A model generated the notes under the pieces. That model searched no databases. It was given only the letters and a program-made list of their open reading frames with translations, and was not told the origin of the DNA. A stretch of 64,000 bases of DNA, taken from the NCBI GenBank assembly GCA_011391495.1, contig JAABQK010000009.1:37278-101277 (forward strand), read 5' to 3'. Within the stretch, counting starts at the first letter, position 1. Every line of letters starts with the position of its first letter. The position numbers were made by a program, and so were the translations under genes. Shown in pieces: positions 1-10,098 of this stretch. Source of the DNA: Hydrogenophaga sp. (GTDB taxonomy: Bacteria > Pseudomonadota > Gammaproteobacteria > Burkholderiales > Burkholderiaceae_C).

Positions 1-1
1 C

Positions 2-1147
2 CTCACCATCCTGGGCATCGTCATCGGCGTGAGCGCGGTGATCACCATGGTCACCGTGGGCAATGGCGCCACGCTCGCGGTGCAGAACCAGATCTCAGGC
101 CTGGGGACCAATCTGCTGCAGGTGCGCCCCGGCCAGCGCATGGGCCCGGGCGGCAGCGGTGCCAGCGCGCCGGCCTTCAAGGAGAGCGACGGCGACGCGA
201 TCGCCGCGCAGATCGGCGGCATCGCCGCGGTGGCGCCCGAGGCGCGCAGTGGCGCGGTTCTCGTGGCCAGTGGCCGCAACTGGAGCTCCAGCGTGATCGG
301 CAGCACCAACGAGTGGCTGACCACCGGCAACTGGAAACTGGCCGACGGCCGCGAGTTCAGCAACGACGAGCTGCGGGCGGGCGGCGCGGTCTGCCTGATC
401 GGCCAGACCGTGCAGCGCGAACTCTACGGCAGCACCAGCGCCGTGGGCGCGCAGTTGCGCGTGAGAGCCATGAGCTGCGAGGTCGTCGGCACCTTGCAGT
501 CCAAGGGCCAGGGCGCCTTCGGCAACGACCAGGACGACATGGTGCTCATGCCCATCAAGACGCTGCAGCGCCGCATCACCGGGAACACCCGCGTCAACAC
601 CCTGCTGGTCTCGATGAACGACGGTGCCGACGCGACCCGCGTGACCGCCAGCCTGACCCAGCTGCTGCGCGAACGGCGCAAGCTGGCCGAAACCGACGAA
701 GACAACTTCAACATCCTCGACACCAAGCAGCTGGCCGAAACGCTGTCGGGCACCACCAAGATCATGACCATGCTGCTCGGCGCGGTGGCCGCGGTGAGCC
801 TGCTGGTGGGCGGCATCGGCATCATGAACATCATGCTGGTGAGCGTGACCGAGCGCACGCGAGAGATCGGCCTGCGCCTGGCCATCGGCGCGCTGGAGCG
901 CGAGGTGCTGCTGCAGTTCCTGATCGAGGCCGTGGTGCTCGCCGCACTCGGCGGGCTGATCGGCATCGTGCTGGCCACCGGCGCCTCGCTCGGCCTGTCG
1001 GCGCTGATGAGCGTGCCCTACCAGTTCAACCTGGGCGTCAACCTGCTGAGCTTCCTGTTCTCGGCCGCCATCGGCGTGCTGTTCGGCTACTTCCCGGCGC
1101 GGCGCGCGGCCCGTTTAAACCCGATTGACGCCCTCAGGCACGAGTGA
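2..1147 (+). CDS. macB: MacB-type ABC transporter permease, C-terminal part (5' truncated by window edge)
   Basis: The reading frame is open from base 2, so the true start lies left of the window; a GTG at 29 is probably internal. The visible part begins with a membrane segment and a GIVIGVSAVITMV stretch typical of FtsX/MacB permeases. A periplasmic domain of about 200 residues follows, then three membrane helices with the conserved ERTREIGLRLAIGA loop and a C-terminal RRAARLNPIDALRHE tail. Such permeases work with an ATPase domain, an HlyD-type adaptor and a TolC-like channel to export macrolides, peptides or lipoproteins. The ATPase domain is not visible, so whether it is fused (true MacB) or separate cannot be decided here. 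Confidence 0.85.
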   Translation, partial: LTILGIVIGVSAVITMVTVGNGATLAVQNQISGLGTNLLQVRPGQRMGPGGSGASAPAFKESDGDAIAAQIGGIAAVAPEARSGAVLVASGRNWSSSVIGSTNEWLTTGNWKLADGREFSNDELRAGGAVCLIGQTVQRELYGSTSAVGAQLRVRAMSCEVVGTLQSKGQGAFGNDQDDMVLMPIKTLQRRITGNTRVNTLLVSMNDGADATRVTASLTQLLRERRKLAETDEDNFNILDTKQLAETLSGTTKIMTMLLGAVAAVSLLVGGIGIMNIMLVSVTERTREIGLRLAIGALEREVLLQFLIEAVVLAALGGLIGIVLATGASLGLSALMSVPYQFNLGVNLLSFLFSAAIGVLFGYFPARRAARLNPIDALRHE

Positions 1148-1148
1148 G

Positions 1149-1170
1149 GTCAGGCCTTGCGGGGCCTGAC
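1149..1170. terminator. Possible bidirectional terminator hairpin between convergent macB and purT
   Basis: An 8-bp perfect inverted repeat (GTCAGGCC / GGCCTGAC, 6-nt loop) lies directly after the macB stop and overlaps the last codons of the convergent purT. Only a short T run follows, so intrinsic termination is plausible but weak. Confidence 0.35.
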
Positions 1171-2376
1171 TTTGGACGCCGCCAGTTTCGCCTGCGTGCG
1201 CGCCACGTCCACATCGGCGTCGTGCACCAGTGCCACGCCCATGCGGCGCTTGGTGAAACTCTCGGGTTTGCCGAACAGGCGGATCTCGCTGTTGGGCACG
1301 CGCAGGGCCTCGTCCACGCCGTCGAACACGATGCCTTTGGCCTCCACGCCGCCGTAGATCACGGCGCTGGCGCCCGGGCTCTTGAGCGCAGTGTCCACCG
1401 GCAGACCAAGGATGGCGCGGGCGTGCAGCTCGAATTCGTTCTGCCACTGGGTGATCATGGTCACCATGCCGGTGTCGTGCGGGCGCGGGCTCACTTCGCT
1501 GAACCAGACCTGGTCGCCCTTCACGAACAGTTCCACGCCGAACAGCCCCAGGCCCGAGGGCTGGCCGTCGTGGCCCATCCCGAGGTTGTCCGTCACCGCC
1601 TGGGCGATGCGGCGCGACTCGGCCAGCGCGGTCACCGTCATCGGATGCGGCTGCCAGCTCTCCACATAGTCGCCGCTCACCTGCACGTGGCCGATCGGGT
1701 CGCAGAAATGGGTCTGAATCTGGCCATCGGCCCCGAGCGCGCGCACGGTCAACTGCGTGATCTCGTAATCAAAATCGATGAAGCCTTCGACGATGATGCG
1801 GCCCGGGCCGACCCGGCCGCCCGACATGGCGTAGTCCCAGGCCTTCTTCACATCGGCCGGTCCGTCGATCTTGCTCTGCCCCTTGCCGGACGAGCTCATC
1901 ACCGGCTTGACGATGCAGGGATAGCCGATGCCGGCGTCGATCGCAGCCTGCAGTGCGTCCAGCGAGTCGCAGAACTTGTAGGGACTGGTCGGCAGGCCCA
2001 GCGTCTCGGCCGCCAGGCGGCGGATACCCTCGCGGTCCATGGTCAGGCGCGCGGCTCGCGCCGTCGGGATCACCCGCACCACGCCAGCGGCTTCCAGCTC
2101 CTGCAGCATGGGCGTGGCAATCGCCTCGATCTCGGGCACCACCAGGTGCGGGCGCTCGGCTTCGATCAGCGCCTTGAGCTGCGCCGGATCGCTCATGGTG
2201 ATGGTGCGCGCGTGGTGCGCCACCTGCTGACCCGGCGCGTGCTCATAGCGGTCCACCGCGATGGTCTCCACGCCCAGGCGCTGCAGCGCGATCAGCACCT
2301 CCTTGCCGAGTTCGCCAGAGCCGAGCAGCATCACCTTGGTGGCAGCGGGAGAAAGGGGCGTTCCGATGGTGGTCAT
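1150..2376 (-). CDS. purT: Formate-dependent phosphoribosylglycinamide formyltransferase PurT
   Basis: PurT makes formyl-GAR from GAR, formate and ATP in purine synthesis, as a folate-independent alternative to PurN. The 408-residue ATP-grasp protein carries the N-terminal [14 protein letters not shown] nucleotide-fold motif and the GKGQSKI ATP-grasp loop. The metal-binding [13 protein letters not shown] motif and the C-terminal [17 protein letters not shown] segment are also PurT hallmarks. The start at 2376 (MTTIGTPL) matches the usual PurT N terminus; an in-frame ATG 30 bases upstream would only add a hydrophobic stub. It lies 26 bases after psd and may be co-transcribed with it. Confidence 0.96.
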   Translation of the reverse strand: MTTIGTPLSPAATKVMLLGSGELGKEVLIALQRLGVETIAVDRYEHAPGQQVAHHARTITMSDPAQLKALIEAERPHLVVPEIEAIATPMLQELEAAGVVRVIPTARAARLTMDREGIRRLAAETLGLPTSPYKFCDSLDALQAAIDAGIGYPCIVKPVMSSSGKGQSKIDGPADVKKAWDYAMSGGRVGPGRIIVEGFIDFDYEITQLTVRALGADGQIQTHFCDPIGHVQVSGDYVESWQPHPMTVTALAESRRIAQAVTDNLGMGHDGQPSGLGLFGVELFVKGDQVWFSEVSPRPHDTGMVTMITQWQNEFELHARAILGLPVDTALKSPGASAVIYGGVEAKGIVFDGVDEALRVPNSEIRLFGKPESFTKRRMGVALVHDADVDVARTQAKLAASKVRPRKA

Positions 2377-2402
2377 AAGGTTTCCGCAATCCATGAAAAA
2401 AA

Positions 2403-3266
2403 TCAAACGGCCTGGCCCATGGCATCACCCATGCGCACGCCCTGCCCAGGCGTCCACTGCGGGTTGAAGGCGATGGTGTCTTGGGGCCAGAGCATGACGA
2501 CGGTGGAGCCGAGCAGGAAGCTGCCCATTTCCTCGCCACGGCGCAAGACGAAGGCCGGGTCGTCATAGGTCCATTCACGCACCTGGCCCGGGCGCGGCGG
2601 ATTCACCACGCCGTGCCACACGGTGGACATGCTGCCGACGATGGTGGCCCCCACAAGCACCTGCACGAAGGGGCGCGTCTGGCCGCTCGTGCCGTGCGGC
2701 ATGTCGAACACACAGACCACCCGCTCGTTGCGCGCAAACAGCCCGGGCACGCCTTTCGCCGTCGCCGGGTTGACCGAGAACAGGTCACCCGGCACATGGA
2801 TCATGCGGCGCAGACGTGCTTCGGCCGGCATGTGGATGCGGTGGTAATCCCTGGGACTGAGGTACAGCGTGGCAAACGCGCCGTCTTCGAACAGCGCGGC
2901 CAGCGCTGCATCACCGCCCACCAGCGCCTGGGTGCTGTAGCGGTGACCCTTGGCCTGGAAGATCTGGTCGCGCTCGATCGCACCGTACTGGCTGATGGCA
3001 CCGTCCACCGGGCAGACGTAGTCGGCCCGGGCCAGCGGACGCACCCCGGGCTTGAGGGAACGGGTGAAAAATTCGTTGAAGCTGGCGTAGCTGCGCACAT
3101 CCGGGTTGGCCGCTTCGTCCATGTCGACACCGTAACGGCGCACGAACCAGCGGATCAGCGCGTGCGTGAACCGCCCCGCACGCAGGCCGGCGATGTAACC
3201 GGCGAACACGGTGAGGGCCCGCTTGGGCAGCAGGTATTGCAGGAGAACGGCAGGGGACAGAGGCAC
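2403..3266 (-). CDS. psd: Phosphatidylserine decarboxylase (proenzyme)
   Basis: Converts phosphatidylserine to phosphatidylethanolamine at the inner membrane. The 287-residue protein has the LGST self-cleavage motif at 252-255, where Ser254 becomes the pyruvoyl group. Asp88 (CPVDGAI) and His142 (RDYHRIHMP) supply the rest of the expected Asp-His-Ser processing triad. The FNEFFTR and HGTSG segments are also typical. The start is taken as GTG at 3266 because the family begins shortly before the [12 protein letters not shown] segment; the frame stays open upstream but that part has no family resemblance. No strong ribosome-binding site is visible. Confidence 0.94.
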   Translation of the reverse strand: MPLSPAVLLQYLLPKRALTVFAGYIAGLRAGRFTHALIRWFVRRYGVDMDEAANPDVRSYASFNEFFTRSLKPGVRPLARADYVCPVDGAISQYGAIERDQIFQAKGHRYSTQALVGGDAALAALFEDGAFATLYLSPRDYHRIHMPAEARLRRMIHVPGDLFSVNPATAKGVPGLFARNERVVCVFDMPHGTSGQTRPFVQVLVGATIVGSMSTVWHGVVNPPRPGQVREWTYDDPAFVLRRGEEMGSFLLGSTVVMLWPQDTIAFNPQWTPGQGVRMGDAMGQAV

Positions 3267-3389
3267 GTCAGGGGATCGCCAATGGCGGCAAGAAAAACAA
3301 CCGATCGGAAGCCAGCCATTGTATGTAGGGCCGCCATCGGCCATTTCCACCCCCCAACCCAGGTGCCCGGGCAGGCACAATCCGATCGC

Positions 3390-4325
<936 letters not shown>

Positions 4326-4326
4326 C

Positions 4327-5157
4327 ATGAAAACAACCGCCGTGGCCACAACCCCTTCACACTGGGCTGCACCCAGGCTCTCGGGCCGATGGTGGCCGGT
4401 GTTCCTGCGCAACCTGCTGGTCTGGAAAAAGCTCGCCATTCCCAGCCTGGTGGGCAACATCGCCGAGCCGCTGATGTGGCTGGTGGCCTTTGGCTACGGC
4501 ATGGGCGCGCTGGTGGGGCAGATCACCCTGAGCACGCCACAGGGCGAGGTGGCGGTGCCCTACATCCTGTTTCTGGCCAGCGGCAGCATCTGCATGAGCG
4601 CCATGAACGCCGCCAGCTTCGAAGCGCTGTATTCGGCTTTCTCGCGCATGCACGTGCAGAAGACCTGGGATAGCATCATGAACGCGCCGGTGAGCCTGGA
4701 CGATGTGGTGCTGGCCGAGATGCTGTGGGCCGGCTTCAAGGCGCTGTTTTCCGTCACGGCCATCATGGGCGTGATGCTCGCGCTGGGCATCAGCCATTCA
4801 CCCAAGCTCTTGCTGGCCTGGCCGGTGCTGCTCGGTGTGGGCATCACGTTCTCGTGCATCGCCCTGGTGTTCAACGCCCTGGCCCAGGGCTATGACTTCT
4901 TCACCTACTACTTCACGCTGTTCCTGACCCCGATGATGTTCCTCTCCGGGGTGTTCTTCCCGCGGGAACAGCTGCCCGGGGTGGTGCGCGCCATTTCAGA
5001 CTGGCTGCCGCTCACCAACGCGGTGGAGCTGGTCAGACCGCTGTTCATGGACCAATGGCCCGAACACATCTGGCTGCATGCCGCGGTGCTGCTGGTCTAC
5101 GCGCTGGCCGCCTTCTGGCTGGCACTGGCGCTGACCCGCAAGCGGTTCGCTCGCTGA
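4327..5157 (+). CDS. ABC-2 type transporter permease (NodJ-like)
   Basis: Membrane subunit (276 residues) partnering the preceding ATPase. It has about six hydrophobic segments, including one near the middle with GVMLALGIS and a C-terminal FLSGVFFPREQLP motif typical of the NodJ/ABC-2 permease group. The start at 4327 follows the ATPase stop by one base. Its stop abuts the stop of the convergent small gene, with no spacer. No accessory gene identifies the substrate; lipo-oligosaccharide, polysaccharide or drug export are all possible. Confidence 0.9.
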   Translation: MKTTAVATTPSHWAAPRLSGRWWPVFLRNLLVWKKLAIPSLVGNIAEPLMWLVAFGYGMGALVGQITLSTPQGEVAVPYILFLASGSICMSAMNAASFEALYSAFSRMHVQKTWDSIMNAPVSLDDVVLAEMLWAGFKALFSVTAIMGVMLALGISHSPKLLLAWPVLLGVGITFSCIALVFNALAQGYDFFTYYFTLFLTPMMFLSGVFFPREQLPGVVRAISDWLPLTNAVELVRPLFMDQWPEHIWLHAAVLLVYALAAFWLALALTRKRFAR

Positions 5158-5424
5158 TCAGTGCACGGCGTGGATGGCGGGTTGCGCATCGGCGTAGTAC
5201 TCCACGCCCGAGTCCATGAACTCTTCGGCGTCGATCACGGCGTCGTAATCGCGCAAGGCGATGCGGTCGATGCCGTGGGTCTTAGGGATCAGTGGCTTGT
5301 CCAGCGGGCGGCAGATGCGCTGGCGCAGGCCACGCAGGTTCGTGCTGCCTTCCATGGCACTGATCACGGCTTCCGGATCGAGCATCAGAACGAAGGGGTT
5401 GAGGCGGCTGTGGATGGAGTTCAT
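5158..5424 (-). CDS. Conserved small hypothetical protein (88 aa)
   Basis: Not a family I can name. The start at 5424 is preceded by an AAGGAC ribosome-binding site at good distance; the frame stays open 33 codons upstream but without an equivalent site. The protein is soluble, with an N-terminal NPFVLMLDPEAV segment, a basic middle (RQRICRPLDKPLIPK) and an acidic C-terminal half (DYDAVIDAEEFMDSG). It has no membrane segment or metal-binding cluster. It ends flush against the exporter permease. The good Shine-Dalgarno and full gene-like composition support it as real. Confidence 0.65.
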   Translation of the reverse strand: MNSIHSRLNPFVLMLDPEAVISAMEGSTNLRGLRQRICRPLDKPLIPKTHGIDRIALRDYDAVIDAEEFMDSGVEYYADAQPAIHAVH

Positions 5425-5606
5425 GGCGGTGTCCTTGGGAGAAAGCAGTTGAAAACAATGTGTGTGTCGATGTGTCAAACTGTATTCAAGCTGTTTCAAG
5501 ACGTTAAGTCGGCGCACCACCATTCACGCTGTAGGAAGTTGCCTGACAAGCGGTCAGATGGCCGGGAAACACCCCGCTTTTCCCGGTCGTGCAGCCCGTC
5601 TCCCTC

Positions 5607-6734
5607 TCAGACCGGCCCGCTGCGCAGCGCCTGCACGCTGGCGGCCACCACGCCCTGCACGCTGCCACTCTGGGCAAACTGTTTGCGCAGGTAGGTGGCG
5701 TGGTTGCCGTCGCGCGCGGCGGCGCGCTCGATCTCGTCAAGCGCCGCCTGTGACTGCAGCGCATCGGCGTGCGGCCCGAGGTGACGCAGCGTGGCCAGGA
5801 TGTCCTCGCGGATGCTGATCTGCTCGCGGGTCTTGGGATTGACCATCATGCCGTCGAGTCCGAAGCGGCAGGCCTGGAAGCGGTTGTAGGTGTAGACGAG
5901 GTAGTCGTCTTCCTCGGGTGGCGGCTCTCGGCGCTCCAGCAGGTGCCGGCAGAGCGCCTGCAGGTAGCAGGCGAGGCCCGCGGCACGCTCCACCGTCAGC
6001 GGCGTGTCGCACACGCGCAGTTCGATGGTGCCGTACTCGGGCTTGGGCCGGATGTCCCAGTAGAAGTCCTTCATGGACTTGACCACGCCGGTCGACTCCA
6101 TCTTGGTGAAGTACACGTTGGCGAACTCGTCCCAGCTCAGCGTGAACGGCGCGCGGCCGCTGAGTGGAAACGCAAACACCGAATTCAGCCGCGCCGAGTC
6201 GAACAGCGTGTCCACCCCCTGGAAAAAGGGCGACGAGGCCGACAGCGCGATGAAGTGCGGAACATAACGGTTCAGCGAGTGCAGCAGGAACAGCGCCTCG
6301 TCGGGCGATGCGCAGCCGATGTGCACGTGCTGGCCGAACACGGTGAACTGCTTGGCCAGGTAGCCGTACAGACCCGACAGCTGCTCGAAGCGGGGCTTGG
6401 AAAAGATGCGCTGCTCGAACCAGCGCTGGAACGGGTGGGTGCCGCCTCCGGCGATTTCGATGTTGAGCCGGTCGCATGCGCTCACCAGCGTGTCGCGGAT
6501 CTCGCGCAGCTGGGCCAGCAGGGAGCCATGCCCGGTCTGGATGTCGGTGGCAATCTCGATCATGCTCTGCGTCATCTCGGGCGTGACCACCCCCGGAAAG
6601 GGCTTGCGCCGCAGCAGCTCCAGCAGGTCGTTGGCGCTGCTGGAGAGGTCCATGTCGTAGGTGTTCACGAGCTGCAACTCCAGCTCCACGCCCATGGTCA
6701 GGGATTTTGATGACTTGAAGGTTTCCAGCGGCAT
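5607..6734 (-). CDS. ybdK: YbdK-type carboxylate-amine ligase (glutamate-cysteine ligase 2 family)
   Basis: The 375-residue protein belongs to the GCS2 family, whose Escherichia coli member has weak glutamate-cysteine ligase activity in vitro. Visible family features are the N-terminal [10 protein letters not shown] motif with metal-binding glutamates, QHVHIGC in the middle, and the [15 protein letters not shown] block. The start at 6734 gives the usual N terminus just before GVELE. It follows the antiporter stop by three bases on the same strand, so both are almost certainly one operon. The physiological substrate is unproven; annotation as true GshA would overstate the evidence. Confidence 0.88.
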   Translation of the reverse strand: MPLETFKSSKSLTMGVELELQLVNTYDMDLSSSANDLLELLRRKPFPGVVTPEMTQSMIEIATDIQTGHGSLLAQLREIRDTLVSACDRLNIEIAGGGTHPFQRWFEQRIFSKPRFEQLSGLYGYLAKQFTVFGQHVHIGCASPDEALFLLHSLNRYVPHFIALSASSPFFQGVDTLFDSARLNSVFAFPLSGRAPFTLSWDEFANVYFTKMESTGVVKSMKDFYWDIRPKPEYGTIELRVCDTPLTVERAAGLACYLQALCRHLLERREPPPEEDDYLVYTYNRFQACRFGLDGMMVNPKTREQISIREDILATLRHLGPHADALQSQAALDEIERAAARDGNHATYLRKQFAQSGSVQGVVAASVQALRSGPV

Positions 6735-6737
6735 CGT

Positions 6738-7928
6738 TCAGTTCTCTTTCGTGACGTGGGTTTCGTGCGCCGCCATCAGGCTGCGCTGGGTGACCAGCGG
6801 GCCCAGCAGTTCCTGCACCAGCATCATGCCGGCCATGACCGCCAGCGCCTGGGACGCCGGCTCGAAGCCGGTCTCGCGGGTCTGCTCCAGCAACAGGATG
6901 GCAAAGGCCGACATCGGGGTGAGCGCCAGACCGGTGAGCAGGCCTTTGCGCTCGGTGCTGCCGGACAGGCGCGCCGCCGCCACGCTGCAGCCCACCTTGG
7001 ACGCGGTGCGCACCCCGATCAGCGCCAGTCCCAGCAGCAGGCCGCCCCACACGGCGTTCCAGTCAAGCAGCGAGGCAATGTAGACGAACAGGAAGAGGTT
7101 GAGCAGGTCGCCCGCGGTTCCGAAGCCGCGTTGCGCGTTGGTGAGGTGCACGCGGCGCTCGCGCGCCACGATGCCAAAGCTGAGCGCGGCCAGCAGCGGC
7201 GAGAGCTTGAACCCGTAGGCCATGGTGGTCAGCAAGACCACGGCCAGCGCGAACACCACGGTCACGTCGCGCTCCTGCACGCGCTGCGACCGCAGCAGCC
7301 ACGGAGCGGCCACACCCAGCAAGGCGCCACCCGCCACCGAGGTGAGCAACACGTGGATGCTGCCAAAAGACGCCAGAACCAGATCGCCCGAGGTGCTCAG
7401 GTGCCAGTAGCCAACCACCAGCTTGAGCGCGAGCACCGACACCAGGCAGTTGATGGCGCACAGGTGCATGACACGCTCGGTCACCTGGCCGGCACTGCGC
7501 AGTTCGTTGGCCACCCGCACAATGCCCGCTGGCGAAGCGGACACCGACAGCGCTGCGATGACGAGCCGAACATCGGTCGCAAGCTCCCACCAGCCACTGG
7601 CCCAGTACACCGCCACAAAGGTCACCACTGACTCCAGCAACCCGAGCAGCAGGACCCAGGGGTTGTGCCGGAACCAGCGCAGGTTGATCCGGTAGCCGAG
7701 TTCGAACAGCACCAGCGAGAGCGCCACATTGGCCAGGAACGGCAGGCCGGGCACATCGGTCGTCAGACCCGGCAGGTTCCCCAGGCTGGCGAACAGGCCC
7801 ACGGCCACGTAGCTGCTGACCCGCGGAATCTGCCACGCCTCGTGCAGACGCTCGCCCAGAAACCAGGCCAGCAGCAGGACCAACGGCCAGGCCATGGACT
7901 GGAGCAGGAAAGAAAAATCAAAGACCAT
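6738..7928 (-). CDS. CPA2-family cation:proton antiporter (KefB/NapA-like, membrane domain only)
   Basis: A 396-residue membrane protein with about 12 hydrophobic segments and the fold pattern of the Na+/H+ exchanger superfamily. It opens with a LLLAWFLGERLHEAWQIPRVSSYVAVG stretch like the first helices of Kef antiporters. It ends after the membrane domain, with no TrkA-N nucleotide-binding domain. The ATG at 7928 has an AGGAG site about 11 bases upstream. Gene pairing with a glutamate-cysteine-ligase-like enzyme three bases downstream recalls the glutathione gating of KefB/C; that link is inference. Transported ion not determined. Confidence 0.85.
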   Translation of the reverse strand: MVFDFSFLLQSMAWPLVLLLAWFLGERLHEAWQIPRVSSYVAVGLFASLGNLPGLTTDVPGLPFLANVALSLVLFELGYRINLRWFRHNPWVLLLGLLESVVTFVAVYWASGWWELATDVRLVIAALSVSASPAGIVRVANELRSAGQVTERVMHLCAINCLVSVLALKLVVGYWHLSTSGDLVLASFGSIHVLLTSVAGGALLGVAAPWLLRSQRVQERDVTVVFALAVVLLTTMAYGFKLSPLLAALSFGIVARERRVHLTNAQRGFGTAGDLLNLFLFVYIASLLDWNAVWGGLLLGLALIGVRTASKVGCSVAAARLSGSTERKGLLTGLALTPMSAFAILLLEQTRETGFEPASQALAVMAGMMLVQELLGPLVTQRSLMAAHETHVTKEN

Positions 7929-8033
7929 CGGCAAACACTCCTGGGGGGTCAAAAAAGTCCGGGGGGGTGTGTTTAACACCCCATCCGCCACAGGGCAAGC
8001 CAAAAACCCGCAACGCCGAGCGATTACATGTGC

Positions 8034-8055
8034 ACATGCGGTACACATGCGGTAC
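8034..8055. repeat. Two tandem 11-bp copies (ACATGCGGTAC) upstream of a secreted-protein gene
   Basis: ACATGCGGTAC occurs at 8034-8044 and again at 8045-8055, followed by a partial third copy ACAT. An ACATGTGCACATG near-palindrome precedes them. They lie in the divergent spacer between the antiporter gene and the gene at 8090, so a regulator site is possible. Confidence 0.6.
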
Positions 8056-8089
8056 ACATTTCAGAAACAGCTTGTGGTTAACATGGCCC

Positions 8090-8668
8090 ATGACCATTCA
8101 GACCCTCAAACTTCCATCGCTGGCCCTGGCCCTGCTTCTGGCTGCGGGCAGCGCCTTCACGCAGACCGCGGCTCCCGCCCCCTCCAGCCCCGCCAAAAAG
8201 GAACTGGTGGCACGCATCATCAAACTGCAGCAGCCCAGCATCGAATCCCTGGCACGGCAACTGGCCGAACAGCCCGCGGCCCAGTTGCTGAGCCGCGCCG
8301 GCGCTGCCCTGCCGTCGCGCGTGGCCGCTGACAAGCGGGAGGCTGTGGCCAAGGAGATCCAGGCCGATGCTAAAAAGTACGCCGACGAAGCGGTGCCGCT
8401 GGTGCGTGCCCGCGCCCTCAAGCTGGCACCCACCACGGTAGGTTCCGTGCTGGAAACCAAGCTGTCGGAAGAGGAGCTCACGCAGGTCGTGGCGCTGCTG
8501 GAATCACCGGCCTATAAGAAATACATGGAGCTCACCGACGACATGCAGAATGCGCTGCTGGAAAAGCTGGTGGCCGACACGCGCGGCACCATCGAACCCA
8601 AGGTCAAGGCCCTGGAAGCCAGCATCGGCAAGCGGCTGGGCTTGCCCGCCACCCCGCCCGCCAAATAA
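8090..8668 (+). CDS. Secreted, DUF2059-like protein of unknown function
   Basis: The 192-residue product begins with a clear signal peptide (LALALLLAAGSAFTQ, cleavage near residue 25) and should be periplasmic. The mature part is Ala/Lys-rich and helical. A segment around LSEEELTQVVALLESPAYKKYMEL resembles DUF2059-type periplasmic proteins, in which an Asp/Glu-rich helix precedes a Ser-Pro-x-x-x-Lys motif. The start at 8090 places the signal peptide correctly, but the upstream ribosome-binding site is poor. It runs divergently from the antiporter and convergently to the methyltransferase. Function unknown. Confidence 0.72.
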   Translation: MTIQTLKLPSLALALLLAAGSAFTQTAAPAPSSPAKKELVARIIKLQQPSIESLARQLAEQPAAQLLSRAGAALPSRVAADKREAVAKEIQADAKKYADEAVPLVRARALKLAPTTVGSVLETKLSEEELTQVVALLESPAYKKYMELTDDMQNALLEKLVADTRGTIEPKVKALEASIGKRLGLPATPPAK

Positions 8669-8719
8669 GCCAGCCCACCCCGCAAGGGGGGCAGCCCGCG
8701 GCCTGGACCCACACCGGGC

Positions 8720-9610
8720 TCAGGGCGCGGGATCGGCGCTGAAGCGCTGGGACAGTTCCTGCAGATTCAGCTCATCCAGCACCTGTTGCAACCGTTCGCG
8801 CGCATGGGTCTGCTGGCTGGCACGGATCGGCCCGGTGCGGCTGGCCAGGATCAGCTCGTTCTTCATCGAGTGCTCCCAGCCCACCAGCTCGGTCACCGTC
8901 ACGCTGTAACCGTGCGCCTCGAGTTGCAGGCAGCGCAGCACGTTGGTGATCTGGCTGCCAAATTCGCGCGTGTGCAGCGGATGACGCCACAGCTCGGCCA
9001 GCGGCGTGCGCGACAGGGAAAGCGCCTTGTTCCGGCGCATCACGCCCGCCACTTCGGCCTGGCAGCACGGCACCAGCACCATGTGGCGCGCCTGCTTGGC
9101 CAGGCCAAAGGCGATCGCGTCGTCGGTCGCGGTGTCGCAGGCGTGCAGCGCGGTCACCACGTCGATCTTGGGCGGCAGCGCCGGGTGCGTGAGCGCCTGC
9201 TGCACCGTGGTGGCGAGGAAACGCATGCGCTGAAAGCCCAGCCGCCGCGCGAGCGCCTCCGACTTCTCCACCAGTTCGGCGCGCGCTTCCACGCCATAGA
9301 CCCAGCCCACCGGTTTCGACTTGAAGAACAGGTCGTACAGGATGAAACCCAGGTAGGACTTGCCTGCGCCGTGGTCGGCCAGCGTCACGTCGCCGCGCTC
9401 CTTCAGCACCTCGGCCAGCAGCGGCTCGATGAACTGCACCAGGTGGTAGACCTGCTTGAGCTTGCGCCGGGTGTCTTGGTTGAGCTTGCCCTCACGGGTG
9501 AGGATGTGCAACTCCTGCAGCAACTCGACCGACTGGCCTTCGCGCAGCTCGGGCAGCTGTTCCTGCAGCGTCTTCTGGGGCGCTTTCTGGGGTGTCTTGG
9601 CGGATTTCAC
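8720..9610 (-). CDS. SAM-dependent methyltransferase (Methyltransf_32 / METTL25-like)
   Basis: The 296-residue protein has an N-terminal helical region and a Rossmann methyltransferase core beginning at TLADHGAGKSYLGF (motif I). A VVTALHACDTATDDAI motif follows, then VPCCQAEV. The HAC-D-T-x-D and PCC signatures are those of the Methyltransf_32 group, thought to act on RNA or protein, although the substrate of the bacterial members is not known to me. The start is GTG at 9610, overlapping the K+ channel stop in a GTGA arrangement, so translation is coupled. The Lys/Gln/Pro-rich N-terminal 20 residues are probably disordered. Confidence 0.82.
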   Translation of the reverse strand: MKSAKTPQKAPQKTLQEQLPELREGQSVELLQELHILTREGKLNQDTRRKLKQVYHLVQFIEPLLAEVLKERGDVTLADHGAGKSYLGFILYDLFFKSKPVGWVYGVEARAELVEKSEALARRLGFQRMRFLATTVQQALTHPALPPKIDVVTALHACDTATDDAIAFGLAKQARHMVLVPCCQAEVAGVMRRNKALSLSRTPLAELWRHPLHTREFGSQITNVLRCLQLEAHGYSVTVTELVGWEHSMKNELILASRTGPIRASQQTHARERLQQVLDELNLQELSQRFSADPAP

Positions 9611-10059
9611 GGGCGGGCCTGCTCTGGGGGCTGTGCGGCCGCAGCCGGGTGCTGGTTCAGCCGTGCATCCAGGGCACTCACCTGAGCGCGCAGCGCCCGG
9701 ATTTCCCTCATCAGCTCGTGTTCGATCTGCTTTTCACCGGCGACCACCTCGTCCTCCACCTCCTGCTCCACAAAGATCGCAGCCAGCGACGCCGTCACCA
9801 GCGAGAGCACCGACAGCCCGAGCAGCACCATCAGCACGGCAAACACGCGTCCGGCGTGGGTGTGCGGCACCATGTCGCCGTAACCCACGGTGGCCGCGGT
9901 GGTGAAGGCCAGCCAGAGGCCGTCCTGCAGCGTGATCACCCGCGGCTCCAGCAGCCAGAAACCGGCACCGCCAAACAGCATGATCACCAGGCACAGCGCG
10001 AGCGAGTACCAGAGGCCGCGGCGCATGATGTGCAGGCGGCGTTGTCTTGAACGTTTCAT
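9607..10059 (-). CDS. Two-TM potassium channel (Ion_trans_2)
   Basis: A 150-residue minimal K+ channel. The first membrane helix spans about 17-37 and is followed by the pore loop with the K+ selectivity filter TVGYGD at 57-62. The second helix spans about 70-93. A C-terminal segment of about 55 residues is heptad-like (EKQIEHELMREIRALRAQVSAL), suggesting a coiled coil that would assemble the tetramer. No RCK or nucleotide-binding domain is present. The ATG at 10059 is the only sensible start. It overlaps the downstream methyltransferase start by four bases. It runs divergently from srkA with 39 bases between the starts. Confidence 0.9.
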   Translation of the reverse strand: MKRSRQRRLHIMRRGLWYSLALCLVIMLFGGAGFWLLEPRVITLQDGLWLAFTTAATVGYGDMVPHTHAGRVFAVLMVLLGLSVLSLVTASLAAIFVEQEVEDEVVAGEKQIEHELMREIRALRAQVSALDARLNQHPAAAAQPPEQARP

Positions 10060-10098
10060 GATTCGATTCTGGCACGAGCCGCGGGCGACAATCCACGC

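Noticed and set aside
1144..2568. Long plus-strand open frame opposite purT
   Set aside because: It is the antisense shadow of purT, His/Arg-rich with no motif; purT has all PurT signatures on the other strand.
2481..3389. 300-codon upstream extension of the ABC ATPase frame
   Set aside because: It lies over psd on the opposite strand and has no family similarity; the ATPase begins at 3390.
5607..6734. True glutamate-cysteine ligase GshA
   Set aside because: Sequence fits the YbdK/GCS2 carboxylate-amine ligase group; proteobacterial GshA belongs to a different subfamily.
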